Part shown: positions 54,661 to 63,747 of the stretch, piece after piece
How positions within the stretch are numbered: position 1 is the stretch's first letter
Layout of the letters: each line of letters starts with the position of its first letter
From: Craterilacuibacter sinensis
GTDB taxonomy: Bacteria > Pseudomonadota > Gammaproteobacteria > Burkholderiales > Chromobacteriaceae
Direction of reading: 5' to 3'
Assembly: GCF_009831765.1 (NCBI RefSeq)
Contig: NZ_WSSB01000003.1
Span: 124,001 to 188,000 of the forward strand
DNA: 64,000 bases
The notes under the pieces: model-generated
Told to the model about the DNA's origin: nothing
What the model saw: the letters and a program-made list of their open reading frames with translations, nothing else
The model's database searches: none
Made by a program: the position numbers and the translations under genes

Positions 54661-54691
54661 AAAAGCCCCCGTTGTAGCGACGGGGGCTTTT
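54661..54691 (+). terminator. intrinsic terminator of cysDN
   Basis: AAAAGCCCCCGT (54661-54672) and ACGGGGGCTTTT (54680-54691), loop TGTAGCG. It is symmetric and can also stop ahpF transcripts from the other side. Confidence 0.93.
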
Positions 54692-54711
54692 GTCTTGCAC
54701 GGCAAAATAAA

Positions 54712-56265
54712 TCAGGCCGGTGCCGAGGTGCGGATCAGGTGGTCGAAAGCACCCAGCGAGGCGGTGGCACCGGCGCCCATGGCGATAATGATCTGCTTGT
54801 ACGGCACCGTGGTGCAGTCGCCGGCGGCAAACACGCCGGGTACCGAAGTCTGGCCGCGGGCATCGATCTCGATTTCGCCGCGTGCTGACAATTCCACCGT
54901 GCCTTTGAGCCAGTCGGTGTTGGGCAACAGGCCGATCTGCACGAAGATGCCTTCCAGTTCCACATGCTTGATTTCGTTGGTGTCGCGGTCCTTGTAGGAC
55001 AGGCCGTTGACCTTTTGCCCATCGCCGGTCACTTCGGTAGTCAGCGCCTTGGTGATCACGGTCACGTTGGGCAGGCTGAACAGTTTTTTCTGCAGCACGG
55101 CGTCGGCGCGCAACTGGCCATCAAACTCGAGCAGGGTGACATGGGCGACGATGCCGGCCAGATCGATGGCTGCTTCGACGCCGGAGTTACCTCCACCGAT
55201 GACGGCGACACGCTTGCCCTTGAATAAGGGGCCGTCGCAATGCGGGCAGTAAGCCACACCCTTGCTGCGGTATTCCTTCTCGCCCGGCACATTCATTTCG
55301 CGCCAGCGCGCGCCGGTGGCCAGAATCACGGTCTTGCTCTTGAGCGAGGCACCGTTTTCCAGCTTGATCTCTATCAGTTCACCCGGCACCAGCGCATTGG
55401 CCTTTTGCAGGTTCATGATGTCGATTTCGTATTCCTTGGCGTGTTGTTCCAGCGCCATGGCCAGTTTCGGGCCGTCGGTTTCCTTGACCGAGATGAAGTT
55501 TTCGATGGCCATGGTGTCCAGCACCTGGCCGCCGAAACGCTCGGCCACGATGCCGGTGCGTATGCCTTTACGGGCGGCGTAGATGGCGGCCGAAGCGCTG
55601 GCCGGACCACCGCCGATGACCAGCACATCAAACACGTCTTTGTTCTTGATCTTGTCCACTTCGCGTGCCGCCGCGCCGGTGTCCAGCTTGGCAATGATCT
55701 CTTCCAGCGTCATGCGTCCGGCACCGAATTCGGCCCCGTTCATAAACACGGTTGGCACCGCCATAATCTTGCGGCGGGCTACTTCATCCTGAAATAGTGC
55801 GCCATCAATCATGGTATGGCTGATGCCGGGGTTGAGTACGGCCATCAGGTTCAGTGCCTGCACCACGTCCGGGCAGTTGTGGCAGGACAGGGAAACAAAA
55901 GTCTCGAAATGGGCGCCAGCAGGCAGGGCACGGATCTGCTCGATAATGGCTGCATCCACCTTGGGTGGATGGCCGCCGCTTTGCAGCAAGGCCAGCACCA
56001 GCGAGGTGAATTCGTGCCCCATCGGAATGCCGGCAAAGCTGATGCGGGCGCTGTCAGCGACGGCACCGACGCTGAACGATGGGCGCAGAACGGCGTCGCC
56101 GTTGTCACGCAGGCTAACCTTGTCCGAGAGTGCGGCAATATCCTGTAGCAGGGCGTGCATTTCCTGTGCGGCCGCGCTGTCATCCAGGCTGGCAACGAGT
56201 TCGATCGGACGCTGCAGTTTTTCGAGGTAGGCTTTGAGCTGGGTCTGGATATTGGCGTCGAGCAT
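54712..56265 (-). CDS. ahpF: alkyl hydroperoxide reductase subunit F
   Basis: A 517-residue disulfide reductase that passes electrons from NADH to AhpC. The N-terminal double thioredoxin-like domain has the redox pair in CHNCPDVV (about 130), the FAD domain [19 protein letters not shown], the active-site pair CPHCDG, the NAD-binding [17 protein letters not shown] and [20 protein letters not shown]. It lies 96 bases downstream of ahpC with a hairpin between, so ahpF may be expressed at a lower level by read-through. Confidence 0.96.
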   Translation of the reverse strand: MLDANIQTQLKAYLEKLQRPIELVASLDDSAAAQEMHALLQDIAALSDKVSLRDNGDAVLRPSFSVGAVADSARISFAGIPMGHEFTSLVLALLQSGGHPPKVDAAIIEQIRALPAGAHFETFVSLSCHNCPDVVQALNLMAVLNPGISHTMIDGALFQDEVARRKIMAVPTVFMNGAEFGAGRMTLEEIIAKLDTGAAAREVDKIKNKDVFDVLVIGGGPASASAAIYAARKGIRTGIVAERFGGQVLDTMAIENFISVKETDGPKLAMALEQHAKEYEIDIMNLQKANALVPGELIEIKLENGASLKSKTVILATGARWREMNVPGEKEYRSKGVAYCPHCDGPLFKGKRVAVIGGGNSGVEAAIDLAGIVAHVTLLEFDGQLRADAVLQKKLFSLPNVTVITKALTTEVTGDGQKVNGLSYKDRDTNEIKHVELEGIFVQIGLLPNTDWLKGTVELSARGEIEIDARGQTSVPGVFAAGDCTTVPYKQIIIAMGAGATASLGAFDHLIRTSAPA

Positions 56266-56328
56266 GTCGGTATTCCTTAAATGAATTTCACTGGAAAGGC
56301 GGAATCGGGCTTTCCGCTGAAATCCAAA

Positions 56329-56346
56329 CCGCCCCGGGCGGGGCGG
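56329..56346 (-). terminator. hairpin between ahpC and ahpF
   Basis: CCGCCCC (56329-56335) and GGGGCGG (56340-56346), with TTT then mixed bases after it on the minus strand. A weak, leaky terminator. Confidence 0.55.
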
Positions 56347-56361
56347 CTTGTCGGTCGCTAA

Positions 56362-56925
56362 TTAGATCTTGCCGACCAGATCCAGCGATGGAGCCAGCGT
56401 TGCTTCGCCTGGCGTCCACTTGGCTGGGCAAACTTCACCCGGGTGTGCTGCAACGTACTGGGCAGCCTGCACTTTGCGCAGCAGTTCCTTGGCGTCACGG
56501 CCGATGCCCAGGTCGTGAATTTCGGCAACCTTGATTTCGCCTTCCGGGTTGATCACGAAGGTGCCGCGCAGTGCCAGACCTTCTTCTTCGATCATTACGT
56601 CGAAGTTGCGGGTGATGGTGCCGGTTGGGTCGCCGATCATCGGGTAGTTGATTTTCTTGATCGTGTCGGACGCGTCGTGCCAGGCCTTGTGGGTGAAGTG
56701 GGTATCGGTGGAAACCGAGTAGCACTCAACGCCCAGCTTCTGGAACTCTGGGTAAACATCAGCCAGATCACCCAGTTCGGTCGGGCAAACGAAGGTAAAG
56801 TCAGCCGGGTAGAAGAATACAACCGACCACTTGCCCTTCAGGTCAGCATCGGAAACAGTCACGAACTTGCCTTCGTGGTAGGCCTGGGCGGTAAATGGCT
56901 TGATGACGGTGTTGATGATGGACAT
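56362..56925 (-). CDS. ahpC: alkyl hydroperoxide reductase subunit C (peroxiredoxin)
   Basis: A 187-residue typical 2-Cys peroxiredoxin. The peroxidatic Cys47 lies in FTFVCPTE and the resolving Cys in PGEVCPAKW (about 166). It detoxifies hydrogen peroxide and organic peroxides with AhpF. Length and sequence match E. coli AhpC (187). Its upstream region is very AT-rich and palindromic. Confidence 0.97.
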   Translation of the reverse strand: MSIINTVIKPFTAQAYHEGKFVTVSDADLKGKWSVVFFYPADFTFVCPTELGDLADVYPEFQKLGVECYSVSTDTHFTHKAWHDASDTIKKINYPMIGDPTGTITRNFDVMIEEEGLALRGTFVINPEGEIKVAEIHDLGIGRDAKELLRKVQAAQYVAAHPGEVCPAKWTPGEATLAPSLDLVGKI

Positions 56926-57001
56926 GTGGTTTTTCCTTTTATGTTGGCGGTGAAGACAGACGAATCTTAAACTTGGAGCCTACATTTAACAAATTAAATA
57001 T

Positions 57002-57033
57002 CAATATAATATTGATTGTAATTTGCTATCAAT
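57002..57033 (-). promoter_or_regulatory. palindromic AT-rich region upstream of ahpC
   Basis: Two overlapping inverted repeats: CAATAT-A-ATATTG (57002-57014) and ATTGAT-N11-ATCAAT (57011-57016 and 57028-57033). The second has the T-N11-A shape bound by LysR-type regulators, OxyR being the natural candidate. They lie about 75-110 bases before the ahpC start. The rest of the 56926-57236 gap holds only the tyrS terminator. Confidence 0.45.
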
Positions 57034-57195
57034 TGCCGCAGCACGCTGGATTGCAGAGCTTAAGCGACCAAATGATATCGCAATATGATTAAATTTGGAT
57101 GATGCGTATCAAATTCCATGCACTCTTTGTCAGGTGTGACAATTTAAGAGCAGGGGCGAAACTGGGCGGGGAAGTCAAGGCGGGGGAGTGATGAA

Positions 57196-57222
57196 AAAGG
57201 CCGCGCACTGGGCGCGGCCTTT
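57196..57222 (-). terminator. intrinsic terminator of tyrS
   Basis: AAAGGCCGCGC (57196-57206), loop, GCGCGGCCTTT (57212-57222), with five Ts on the minus strand. It lies 14 bases past the tyrS stop. Confidence 0.93.
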
Positions 57223-57236
57223 GTTGTGTCTCGCTC

Positions 57237-58511
57237 TTAGTGCCAGCGCACCAGGCAGTAGTGCTTCTTGCCGCGCTTAAGCAGGGTGTACTGGCCGAAC
57301 AGGCGTTCAGCGTCGCTAAACACATGCTCAAGGCTGGCACCCTTGACGCCGTTGATGCTGACCGCGCCGCTCTGGATAAAGGTGCGCGCCTCGCTCTTGC
57401 TCTTGGCCAGGGCGCCGGCGAACAAGGCTTCGATCAGATTGTTCTGGCTGCGGTCGATCTGGACCGAGGGCATGCCGTCCTGCGCCAGCTGGGCGAAGTC
57501 GTCTTCGGTCAGGCTGTCGAGGTTCTCGCTGAACAGGCACTGGCTGATGCGCTGCGCCGCGGTGACGGCTGCCTGGCCATGCACCAGTGCGGTGACCTGC
57601 TCGGCCAGAATGCGCTGGCCTTCCGGCTTGCCTTCCCGTGCCTTGTCGGCCGCTTCGATGGCATCGATTTCTGCGGCAGACATAAAGGTAAAGAAGCGCA
57701 GGAATTTGTAGACATCGGCGTCGGCGGTGTTCAGCCAGAACTGGTAGAAGGCATACGGCGAGGTCTTTTTCGGGTCCAGCCATACTGCGCCACCTTCGGT
57801 CTTGCCGAATTTGGTGCCGTCGCTCTTGGTCACCAGCGGCAGGGTCAGGCCGAATACTTGCTGCTGGTTCATGCGGCGGGTCAGGTCGATGCCGGCTGTG
57901 ATATTGCCCCATTGGTCCGAGCCGCCGATTTGCAGGCGGCAGCCGTGCTGGCGGTTAAGTTCGACAAAGTCATAGCCCTGCAGCAGGCTGTAGGTGAATT
58001 CGGTAAACGAGATGCCCACGTCGTCGCGGTTGATGCGCTGCTGCACCGATTCCTTCTTGATCATGGCATTGACCGAGAAGTGCTTGCCGATGTCGCGCAG
58101 GAAATCCAGCACATTCATCTGGCCGAACCAGTCATGGTTGTTGGCCATGATGGCGGCGGACTCGCCTTCGAAGCTCAAAAACGGCTCGACTTGCTTGCGG
58201 ATTTTGCCTACCCAGTCGGCGACGATGTCCGGGGTGTTGAGCTTGCGCTCATTGGCCTTGAAGCTTGGGTCACCAATCATGCCGGTGGCGCCGCCAACCA
58301 GGGCGATAGGCTTGTGGCCCGCCATCTGGAAACGCTTGAGTACCAGCACCGGCACCAAGTGACCGAGATGCAGGCTGTCGGCCGTCGGGTCAAAACCGCA
58401 ATACAGGGTCACCTGCTCTTTGCCCAGTATTTCGTCCAGAGCGGTGGCGTCGGTGACCTGTGCGATCAGGCCCCGGGCCTGCATGTCCTGGATCAGGGTG
58501 GACGGGTGCAT
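57237..58511 (-). CDS. tyrS: tyrosyl-tRNA synthetase
   Basis: A 424-residue class I aminoacyl-tRNA synthetase. The ATP-binding HIGH-type motif is [12 protein letters not shown], the tyrosine pocket [20 protein letters not shown], and the KMSKS equivalent KFGKT in [14 protein letters not shown]-terminal S4-like domain ends the protein ([15 protein letters not shown]). The start [10 protein letters not shown] has GGAG upstream; longer frames lack homology. Confidence 0.97.
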   Translation of the reverse strand: MHPSTLIQDMQARGLIAQVTDATALDEILGKEQVTLYCGFDPTADSLHLGHLVPVLVLKRFQMAGHKPIALVGGATGMIGDPSFKANERKLNTPDIVADWVGKIRKQVEPFLSFEGESAAIMANNHDWFGQMNVLDFLRDIGKHFSVNAMIKKESVQQRINRDDVGISFTEFTYSLLQGYDFVELNRQHGCRLQIGGSDQWGNITAGIDLTRRMNQQQVFGLTLPLVTKSDGTKFGKTEGGAVWLDPKKTSPYAFYQFWLNTADADVYKFLRFFTFMSAAEIDAIEAADKAREGKPEGQRILAEQVTALVHGQAAVTAAQRISQCLFSENLDSLTEDDFAQLAQDGMPSVQIDRSQNNLIEALFAGALAKSKSEARTFIQSGAVSINGVKGASLEHVFSDAERLFGQYTLLKRGKKHYCLVRWH

Positions 58512-58680
58512 CTGCTGATTCTCCAATTCTTGGGTGTGGCACCATGGCTTAAAACCGTGCGCTCGGCACCGGTCATGCCGGCCATGACTAAAAAAGATTA
58601 ACAATCTTACCCGAAAAGTGCCTGTTTGACCGTAGTGTGGCTAGCGTAGAATAATGGCATTAGAAAGCAGGGAGTTTCAT

Positions 58681-59340
58681 ATGAAGCAATTGGTGAAGGT
58701 TTGGGATTTACCGACCCGTGTATTCCACTGGGTGCTGGTCTTGCTGTTTGCCGGCATGTGGTTTACCGGTAACCAGTCAGGCAACTGGATGGAGTGGCAT
58801 TTGCGTGGTGGCGTGGCGCTGGCTGCTTTGCTGCTGTATCGCGTGATCTGGGGGGTACTGGGCAGTGAAACCGCCCGCTTCAGCGATTTTATCAAGGGTC
58901 CGCAGGCGATACGCCGTTATCTCAAAGGCGAACTCAAGGAAAGCGAGCAGCCCGGTCATAACCCACTGGGTGGCTGGATGGTGGTCGTGATGCTGCTCGT
59001 GCTTGGCACGCAAGTGGTTACCGGCCTTTTTTCGGCCGATGTGAACGCCTATCTGTATGACGGCCCCTTGGCCAGCAGCATCAGCAGCGAATTGGCCGAG
59101 CAGATGAATAGCTGGCACCGCCTGAACTTCAATTTGCTGCTGGCCCTGGTCGGCCTGCATCTGACGGCGATTGTGCTTTACCGCGTGTTGAAAAAGCAGA
59201 ATCTGGTCAAGGCCATGCTCACCGGCTACAAGAGCATAGAGGGCGAGGCGCCGACGCTGTATTTCGCTCCGACGGTGATTGCGCTGGTGACGCTGGTGGT
59301 CGCCTGTGGCGCGGTGTATTTCGTGCTGACGCGCTTCTGA
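58681..59340 (+). CDS. cytochrome b561-type membrane protein
   Basis: A 219-residue protein with four or five membrane helices and haem-ligand histidines: LPTRVFHWVLVLLFAGMW (His near 17), WMEWHLRGGVALAALLLYRV, WHRLNFNLLLALVGLHLTAI. It matches diheme cytochrome b561/Ni-Fe hydrogenase cytochrome b-like proteins, which pass electrons between quinone and periplasmic partners. GGGAG precedes the ATG at 58681. The partner is not in the window. Its stop is 17 bases from the convergent regulator gene. Confidence 0.85.
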   Translation: MKQLVKVWDLPTRVFHWVLVLLFAGMWFTGNQSGNWMEWHLRGGVALAALLLYRVIWGVLGSETARFSDFIKGPQAIRRYLKGELKESEQPGHNPLGGWMVVVMLLVLGTQVVTGLFSADVNAYLYDGPLASSISSELAEQMNSWHRLNFNLLLALVGLHLTAIVLYRVLKKQNLVKAMLTGYKSIEGEAPTLYFAPTVIALVTLVVACGAVYFVLTRF

Positions 59341-59357
59341 GCCTGCATGTCTGCCGC

Positions 59358-60251
59358 TTAGACGGGGTGCGCGCTGCGCCAATGCGCGACTTGCAGATCA
59401 ATCTGGTCGAGCCCTTGCATGATGTGCAGCCTGGGCGCTTGCGGTTTCAGGCGCCGGGTACCGGCACCGCCGACCCATAATTGGCTCTCGGGCGGGATGC
59501 TGGTCAGTAGCTGGCCGATTTCGTCATCCAGCGGCCCGTTGTAGGCCGCGGAAAACGACAGGGCCAGCACATCGATACGGTGCTGGATCATCGCCTCGCC
59601 GATCTCGGAAAACGGCATGCACGGGCCGAATGCCAGGCATTCGCAACCGGCCAGTCGCAGCAGGGCCTCAGCCATCAATAGTCCAAGCGTGTGCGGTTCG
59701 GCCGGGGTGCTGGTGAGCATGATGCGCGGCCGGTCTTTGCTTGAGGGTAGGGCGGACAGCGCTTCGCGCAGCAGCCGGATCAGCTCTTCGGTGTATAAGT
59801 GCTCGTGGAAAATGCGGATTTCGCCGCGTGACCAGGCATCGCCCACCAGGGCATTGGCTTGCGGCAGGAAAACACAAACAAAGTGCGCCAAGCCCATCTC
59901 TTGCAGCCGCTGCTGCAAGTCTTGGCGCAGGGCTTGCCCATCCTGATGGCGCAATAGATCGATCAGGCCATCGCATAAGGGCGGGGTTTCCCGTTTGGGC
60001 AGATGCAGCTGGGCCATCTCCTCCAGTTGTGCCTGTGTCAGGGCCATCAGCCGGCCCGGGCGCAAACCCATATCCATCAGCCGGCGAATCTGGCACAGGC
60101 GCGTCACCTGCTCGGGCGGGTAAAGGCGGTCGCCCTGCGCGTCGCGCGCCGGCATCGGGTAGCCGTAGCGGCGTTCCCACATTCTCAGTAGCTGGCGGGC
60201 AATGCCGGTTTCGCGCTCGACGGCTGCAATTGGCAAGCCTGGCATACTCAT
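59358..60251 (-). CDS. CarH/LitR-type B12-dependent MerR regulator (photoreceptor-like)
   Basis: A 297-residue regulator. The MerR helix-turn-helix is PGLPIAAVERETGIARQLLR then MWERRYGYPMPARD (1-75). A helical B12-capping domain and a cobalamin-binding Rossmann domain follow. The CarH/LitR photoreceptor signature W-x9-E-H is intact (Trp140, Glu150, His151), and His187 in AEPHTLG, 36 residues after His151, corresponds to the lower cobalt ligand. Such proteins repress in the dark with adenosylcobalamin and release DNA in light. It is the last gene of the operon that starts beyond the right edge. The start at 60251 was chosen over a long upstream extension without homology. Confidence 0.88.
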   Translation of the reverse strand: MSMPGLPIAAVERETGIARQLLRMWERRYGYPMPARDAQGDRLYPPEQVTRLCQIRRLMDMGLRPGRLMALTQAQLEEMAQLHLPKRETPPLCDGLIDLLRHQDGQALRQDLQQRLQEMGLAHFVCVFLPQANALVGDAWSRGEIRIFHEHLYTEELIRLLREALSALPSSKDRPRIMLTSTPAEPHTLGLLMAEALLRLAGCECLAFGPCMPFSEIGEAMIQHRIDVLALSFSAAYNGPLDDEIGQLLTSIPPESQLWVGGAGTRRLKPQAPRLHIMQGLDQIDLQVAHWRSAHPV

Positions 60252-60280
60252 GGACGTGTCCTTGATCTGAAGGAGGCGGA

Positions 60281-60694
60281 TTATGCCATGCGCCGCTTGA
60301 GCCAGCGCAATAGCGTGCCCAGTAACGGCAGGGCTTCGTAGACGCCACCGGCGGCATCCCAGTAGTCGCGATGCTCGGCAATCAGGCCGGCTTCGTCCAG
60401 TTGCAGCAGGCTGCCGCCATGAATCAGGCGTGCGCGGCCAAACAGTGAAAAGCTGAAATCCCAAGTGACAAAGGCGCGATTGCCTTCGCATACCGTCTCG
60501 ATAATCGTGAAGCGTGGAGCCTGCAGTTTTTCGAACATGCGCGTATAAAGCTGAGCAATCGCGTCCCGCCCTTCGATACGCTGGAACGGGTCGCTAAAGC
60601 TGGCGTTAGCGGCATAGACGCAGCCGATATCGGCCAGACTCTCCGGGCTTAAACTGGCAAACCAGCCAAGATGTGCGGCAAAACGACTATTCAT
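60281..60694 (-). CDS. NTF2/SnoaL-like protein
   Basis: A 137-residue single-domain protein of the NTF2-like fold. SDPFQRIEGRDAIAQLYTRM, FVTWDFSFSLFGRARLIHGG and the aromatic-rich C-terminus EHRDYWDAAGGVYEALP are typical of members that accompany the light-response clusters. Probably a small-molecule-binding or isomerase-like protein. Overlaps the SDR gene by four bases (ATGA). Confidence 0.82.
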   Translation of the reverse strand: MNSRFAAHLGWFASLSPESLADIGCVYAANASFSDPFQRIEGRDAIAQLYTRMFEKLQAPRFTIIETVCEGNRAFVTWDFSFSLFGRARLIHGGSLLQLDEAGLIAEHRDYWDAAGGVYEALPLLGTLLRWLKRRMA

Positions 60695-61458
60695 AGTCCG
60701 GTAACCTTGTGCATCAGGTAAAACCAGGCACGGTAAGGCAGATGTGCGGCGAGTTTGACCCAGCGGGTAAAGCGTTTGGGGAAGTGGATATCGAAGTTGC
60801 CAGCGGCAAAGCCGGCCAGAATTTCGTCAGCCGCCTGTTCCGGGCTGATCAGCGCGGGCATGGTAAAGGCGTTGCCGGCGGTGAGCCGGGTTTTGACAAA
60901 GCCCGGGTTGATTACCCACACCCCGATGCCACGCGGGGCAAGATCCAGATACAGCGTTTGCGCCAGATGATTGACCGCTGCCTTGGTCGCACCATAAACC
61001 AGCGCATTGGGCATGCCGCCGGCTCCTGCGACGCTGGCCACCAGTGCGAGGCCGCCGTTTTGCTGGCGCAGCAGTTGCGGCACGCAGGCCGCCACGGCGT
61101 AAAACGGTGCCATCAGGTTGATGTCGGTCAGGCGGCGCGCGCTGTCCGGTGTCAGCTCCCAGGCGCGCAGCGCCTGATAGTCGCCGGCCAGCAGGATAAT
61201 CAGGTCGATGCGGCCCCATTGGGCGCTTAGCGTATCGCAGGCATGCTGCCATGCCGCCGCGTCGGTGGCATCGAACGGCAAAACGATGGCGCTTTGTCTT
61301 GCCACCTCCTCAAGAGCCTGGCGGTTGCGCCCGGACAGTGCAAGCGTTGCGCCTGCACCTTGCAGCCTGGAAGCCAGCGCAGCGCCTATGCCGTGGCCGG
61401 CACCGATCAGCCAGACGCGTTTGCCGTGCCAGTTGCTTATGCGTGGGTTAAGGCTCAT
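60691..61458 (-). CDS. short-chain dehydrogenase/reductase
   Basis: A 255-residue SDR. The cofactor loop is LIGAGHGIGAALASRL (TGxxxGIG variant), followed by LAGDYQ, SVAGAGGMPNALVYGATKAA with the catalytic Ser and Y-x3-K (YGATK), and INPGFVKTRLT. Substrate unknown. Overlaps its neighbours by four bases on both sides, part of the CarH-linked operon. Confidence 0.88.
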   Translation of the reverse strand: MSLNPRISNWHGKRVWLIGAGHGIGAALASRLQGAGATLALSGRNRQALEEVARQSAIVLPFDATDAAAWQHACDTLSAQWGRIDLIILLAGDYQALRAWELTPDSARRLTDINLMAPFYAVAACVPQLLRQQNGGLALVASVAGAGGMPNALVYGATKAAVNHLAQTLYLDLAPRGIGVWVINPGFVKTRLTAGNAFTMPALISPEQAADEILAGFAAGNFDIHFPKRFTRWVKLAAHLPYRAWFYLMHKVTGL

Positions 61459-61988
61459 TGCACCGCTCCTTTTTGCAGCATCAGGGTGATGGTGCCTACC
61501 TCGATGCCGAGTTTGCTCATGACCGAGCGGTTCAGCAGTTGTTTGTCGTCGATCTGGAACATCCAGTCATCAATCGCCACATCCCACTCGCGCCCGTCGA
61601 TCTTGATGCGCAGGGTATACGCCAGATTGAACGCTGCGCCGGCGCCCGCGCCGCGGGCGTCGCCCACCACATCGCCGGCACGGCCCAGATAGCTGCCATC
61701 TGGCTGACGCGCCAGTGTCCAGACGCGGCGCTGGCGTTCGCCATCGTCAAACACAAACCGCTCATCCAGCTGGCCGCGTGCGCCTTGCCAGCTGGCGTCG
61801 ATATCGACGACAAAACGGCGCAGCACCTTGCCGTTCCTGTCTTGCACCATGCCCCAGCCGCGTAGCGGCCCGGTAAAAAACTGTTCGAGTTTGAGCACGG
61901 GTGTAGTGGCCTGGTAGTCGGCCAGTTTCGGGCTGCTGCACGCACAAAGCAGCAGGGTGCACAGCAGCAGGGTAAAAGAGCGGATCAT
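61455..61988 (-). CDS. DUF3833 lipoprotein
   Basis: A 177-residue protein beginning MIRSFTLLLCTLLLCACSSP with a lipobox (LCAC). The mature part matches DUF3833: LEQFFTGPLRGWGMVQDRNG, RRFVVDIDASW, FNLAYTLRIKIDGREWDVAI and DDWMFQIDDKQLLNRSVMSK. These lipocalin-like lipoproteins sit in light/singlet-oxygen clusters; function unknown. Overlaps both neighbours. Confidence 0.87.
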   Translation of the reverse strand: MIRSFTLLLCTLLLCACSSPKLADYQATTPVLKLEQFFTGPLRGWGMVQDRNGKVLRRFVVDIDASWQGARGQLDERFVFDDGERQRRVWTLARQPDGSYLGRAGDVVGDARGAGAGAAFNLAYTLRIKIDGREWDVAIDDWMFQIDDKQLLNRSVMSKLGIEVGTITLMLQKGAVQ

Positions 61989-63220
61989 GGTGTGCCCTCC
62001 AGTTGGGTTCGCAAGCGCGCAAGCCAGACCCAGGCAATCAGTTTGACGGTGCAAGGCAGGCCGGCGTAGAGCAGGATCAGCGCGCTGGTGTTGGCACTAT
62101 TGCCCGGGGTGTAACCGGCGAGTGCCGCCAGCGGCAAGGCGGTGCCGGCTGCCAGCGCCAGCGCCAGCTTGCCGACCAGGCTGACGGCGCCAAAGTAGGC
62201 ACCGCCGCTGCCATGGACTTTCTCGTCGATAATGTCGGCCACCATGGCGGTGGAGTAGGCCAGATCGGCGCCCAGTGCGGTGCCGGTCGCGATGCAGACC
62301 AGCCAGAAGGCCGCATGATTGTCTTGGTTTAGCCAGGGCACCAGCATGAAGCCGGCCAGCGCCAGCGCCATGCCGACATACCATGCGCGCACCTTGCCCA
62401 GCCGGGCGGCCAGGCGCAGCCATAAGGGCAGGCTGGCCGCCGCGCACAAAAAGTAGCTGAGCAAAAATCCGCCCGCCAGTTCGGGTGCGCGCAGCACATC
62501 GGCAACATAAAAGTTGAACAGGGTGGCGGGCAGCGCCATTGCCATGGCGTTTAGCAGCAGCACCAGCAAGAGGGCGAGAAAGCGCTTGTCGGCCAGAACA
62601 ATGCGCCAGTCGGGACGGGCGGCAGACACTGCAGGCGCAAGCGGGGCGCGGTTAAAAGCCCATAGCGCAAGCAAGCTTGCCAGCACCAGCAAGGCAGCGA
62701 AAGCAGCCAGGCCAGTCTTGATGCCGTAGCGGGCGCTTAATGTTGCCGGCAGTGCGGCCGCCAGCAAGACGCCGACCACGGACAAGCCTTCGCGCCAGGC
62801 AACGATGCGCTCGCGCTCGTGTTTGTGGCGGCTTAAGGCTGCGCCATAGCGTAAAAGCGCGATGCTGACCCAGCCGTGGGCGGTGTAGACCAGCAGCAAG
62901 GATGCTGCCATCTGCCAGGCAAGCGAGAGGCCGGTAAAGGGGAGCAGCAGCCAGAAAAATCCGGCCAGACCCAGCGCGGTCATTAACAGGGTCACGCGGC
63001 GCAAGGCCGTGTTTGAGAGTTTGTCCTGCCAGACACCCAAGAGCGGGTCCTGCGCGGTATCGATCAGCCTGGCCCCAAACAGCAAGGCGCCGATCAGGGT
63101 GAGCGACATGCCGTATTCGTTGGCATACAGCATGGGTGTGAAGACATAAACCGGCAGGGCCGCCATCGCCAGCGGCAGCCCGGGCAGGCCTGCATTCAAT
63201 AGCGCGCGTGTGCCAAGCAT
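61985..63220 (-). CDS. MFS transporter (GPH-like)
   Basis: A 411-residue, 11-12 helix transporter. GARLIDTAQDPLLGVWQDKL matches the RxxDxxxDPxxGxxxD motif of the GPH (sugar:cation symporter) group. In this context such carriers may move a lipid-derived or redox-active compound. Overlaps the DUF3833 gene by four bases and the chalcone-isomerase-like gene by one. Confidence 0.85.
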   Translation of the reverse strand: MLGTRALLNAGLPGLPLAMAALPVYVFTPMLYANEYGMSLTLIGALLFGARLIDTAQDPLLGVWQDKLSNTALRRVTLLMTALGLAGFFWLLLPFTGLSLAWQMAASLLLVYTAHGWVSIALLRYGAALSRHKHERERIVAWREGLSVVGVLLAAALPATLSARYGIKTGLAAFAALLVLASLLALWAFNRAPLAPAVSAARPDWRIVLADKRFLALLLVLLLNAMAMALPATLFNFYVADVLRAPELAGGFLLSYFLCAAASLPLWLRLAARLGKVRAWYVGMALALAGFMLVPWLNQDNHAAFWLVCIATGTALGADLAYSTAMVADIIDEKVHGSGGAYFGAVSLVGKLALALAAGTALPLAALAGYTPGNSANTSALILLYAGLPCTVKLIAWVWLARLRTQLEGTP

Positions 63221-63747
63221 TAGCGAGCCTTGGCCAGTAGCGCGCTGCGTAGCGCCGGCTCGCGTGTTTGTGGGCTGAGCCAGATGCTGAAAAAGCGGCG
63301 TCCGAAGCCCGGGTCGGTAATCTGCCCGGTTTCCCTGCCGTTGTGCCAGAAGCGGGTATGGCCGTTGGCATCCTGTGCGCCGACGATCACATCGCCTTCG
63401 GTGACGCTGGGAAAAACGCGGCGCAGCGTGCTGAACACCTGCGGCAGTTCTGCTTTGGGTGTGCCCAAACGTGCCATCTCGTCACGGCTGGAGGCGGCCA
63501 GCTCGTCGGTACTAAAGGCGCGCGCGTAGCGTATTTCCAGTGCGAACGGCGCTTGCCAGGCAAACTCGCGCCCGCCCGGGGTGTACAGCGTCGCCTGATA
63601 CAGGCGCAGGCCAAACCAGCGCATATTGCCGCTGCCCCTTGCCTCCAGCTCAGGCAGCGCCTGCGTCACGCTGGCGGGCAGCGCTTGCGCGAGGGTGGTT
63701 GCCAGGCATAGCGCACTAAGAACGATGAATTTCAAGCTGGCAGACAT
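63220..63747 (-). CDS. chalcone isomerase-like periplasmic protein
   Basis: A 175-residue protein with a signal peptide (MSASLKFIVLSALCLATTLA, cleavage near QALP). ELEARGSGNMRWFGLRLYQA, LEIRYARAFSTDELAASSRD and FSIWLSPQTREPALRSALL match the chalcone-isomerase-like fold common in these clusters. The catalytic Arg of plant enzymes is not obvious, so enzymatic activity is doubtful; it may bind fatty acids. It overlaps the cyclopropane synthase gene by 32 bases. Confidence 0.85.
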   Translation of the reverse strand: MSASLKFIVLSALCLATTLAQALPASVTQALPELEARGSGNMRWFGLRLYQATLYTPGGREFAWQAPFALEIRYARAFSTDELAASSRDEMARLGTPKAELPQVFSTLRRVFPSVTEGDVIVGAQDANGHTRFWHNGRETGQITDPGFGRRFFSIWLSPQTREPALRSALLAKAR

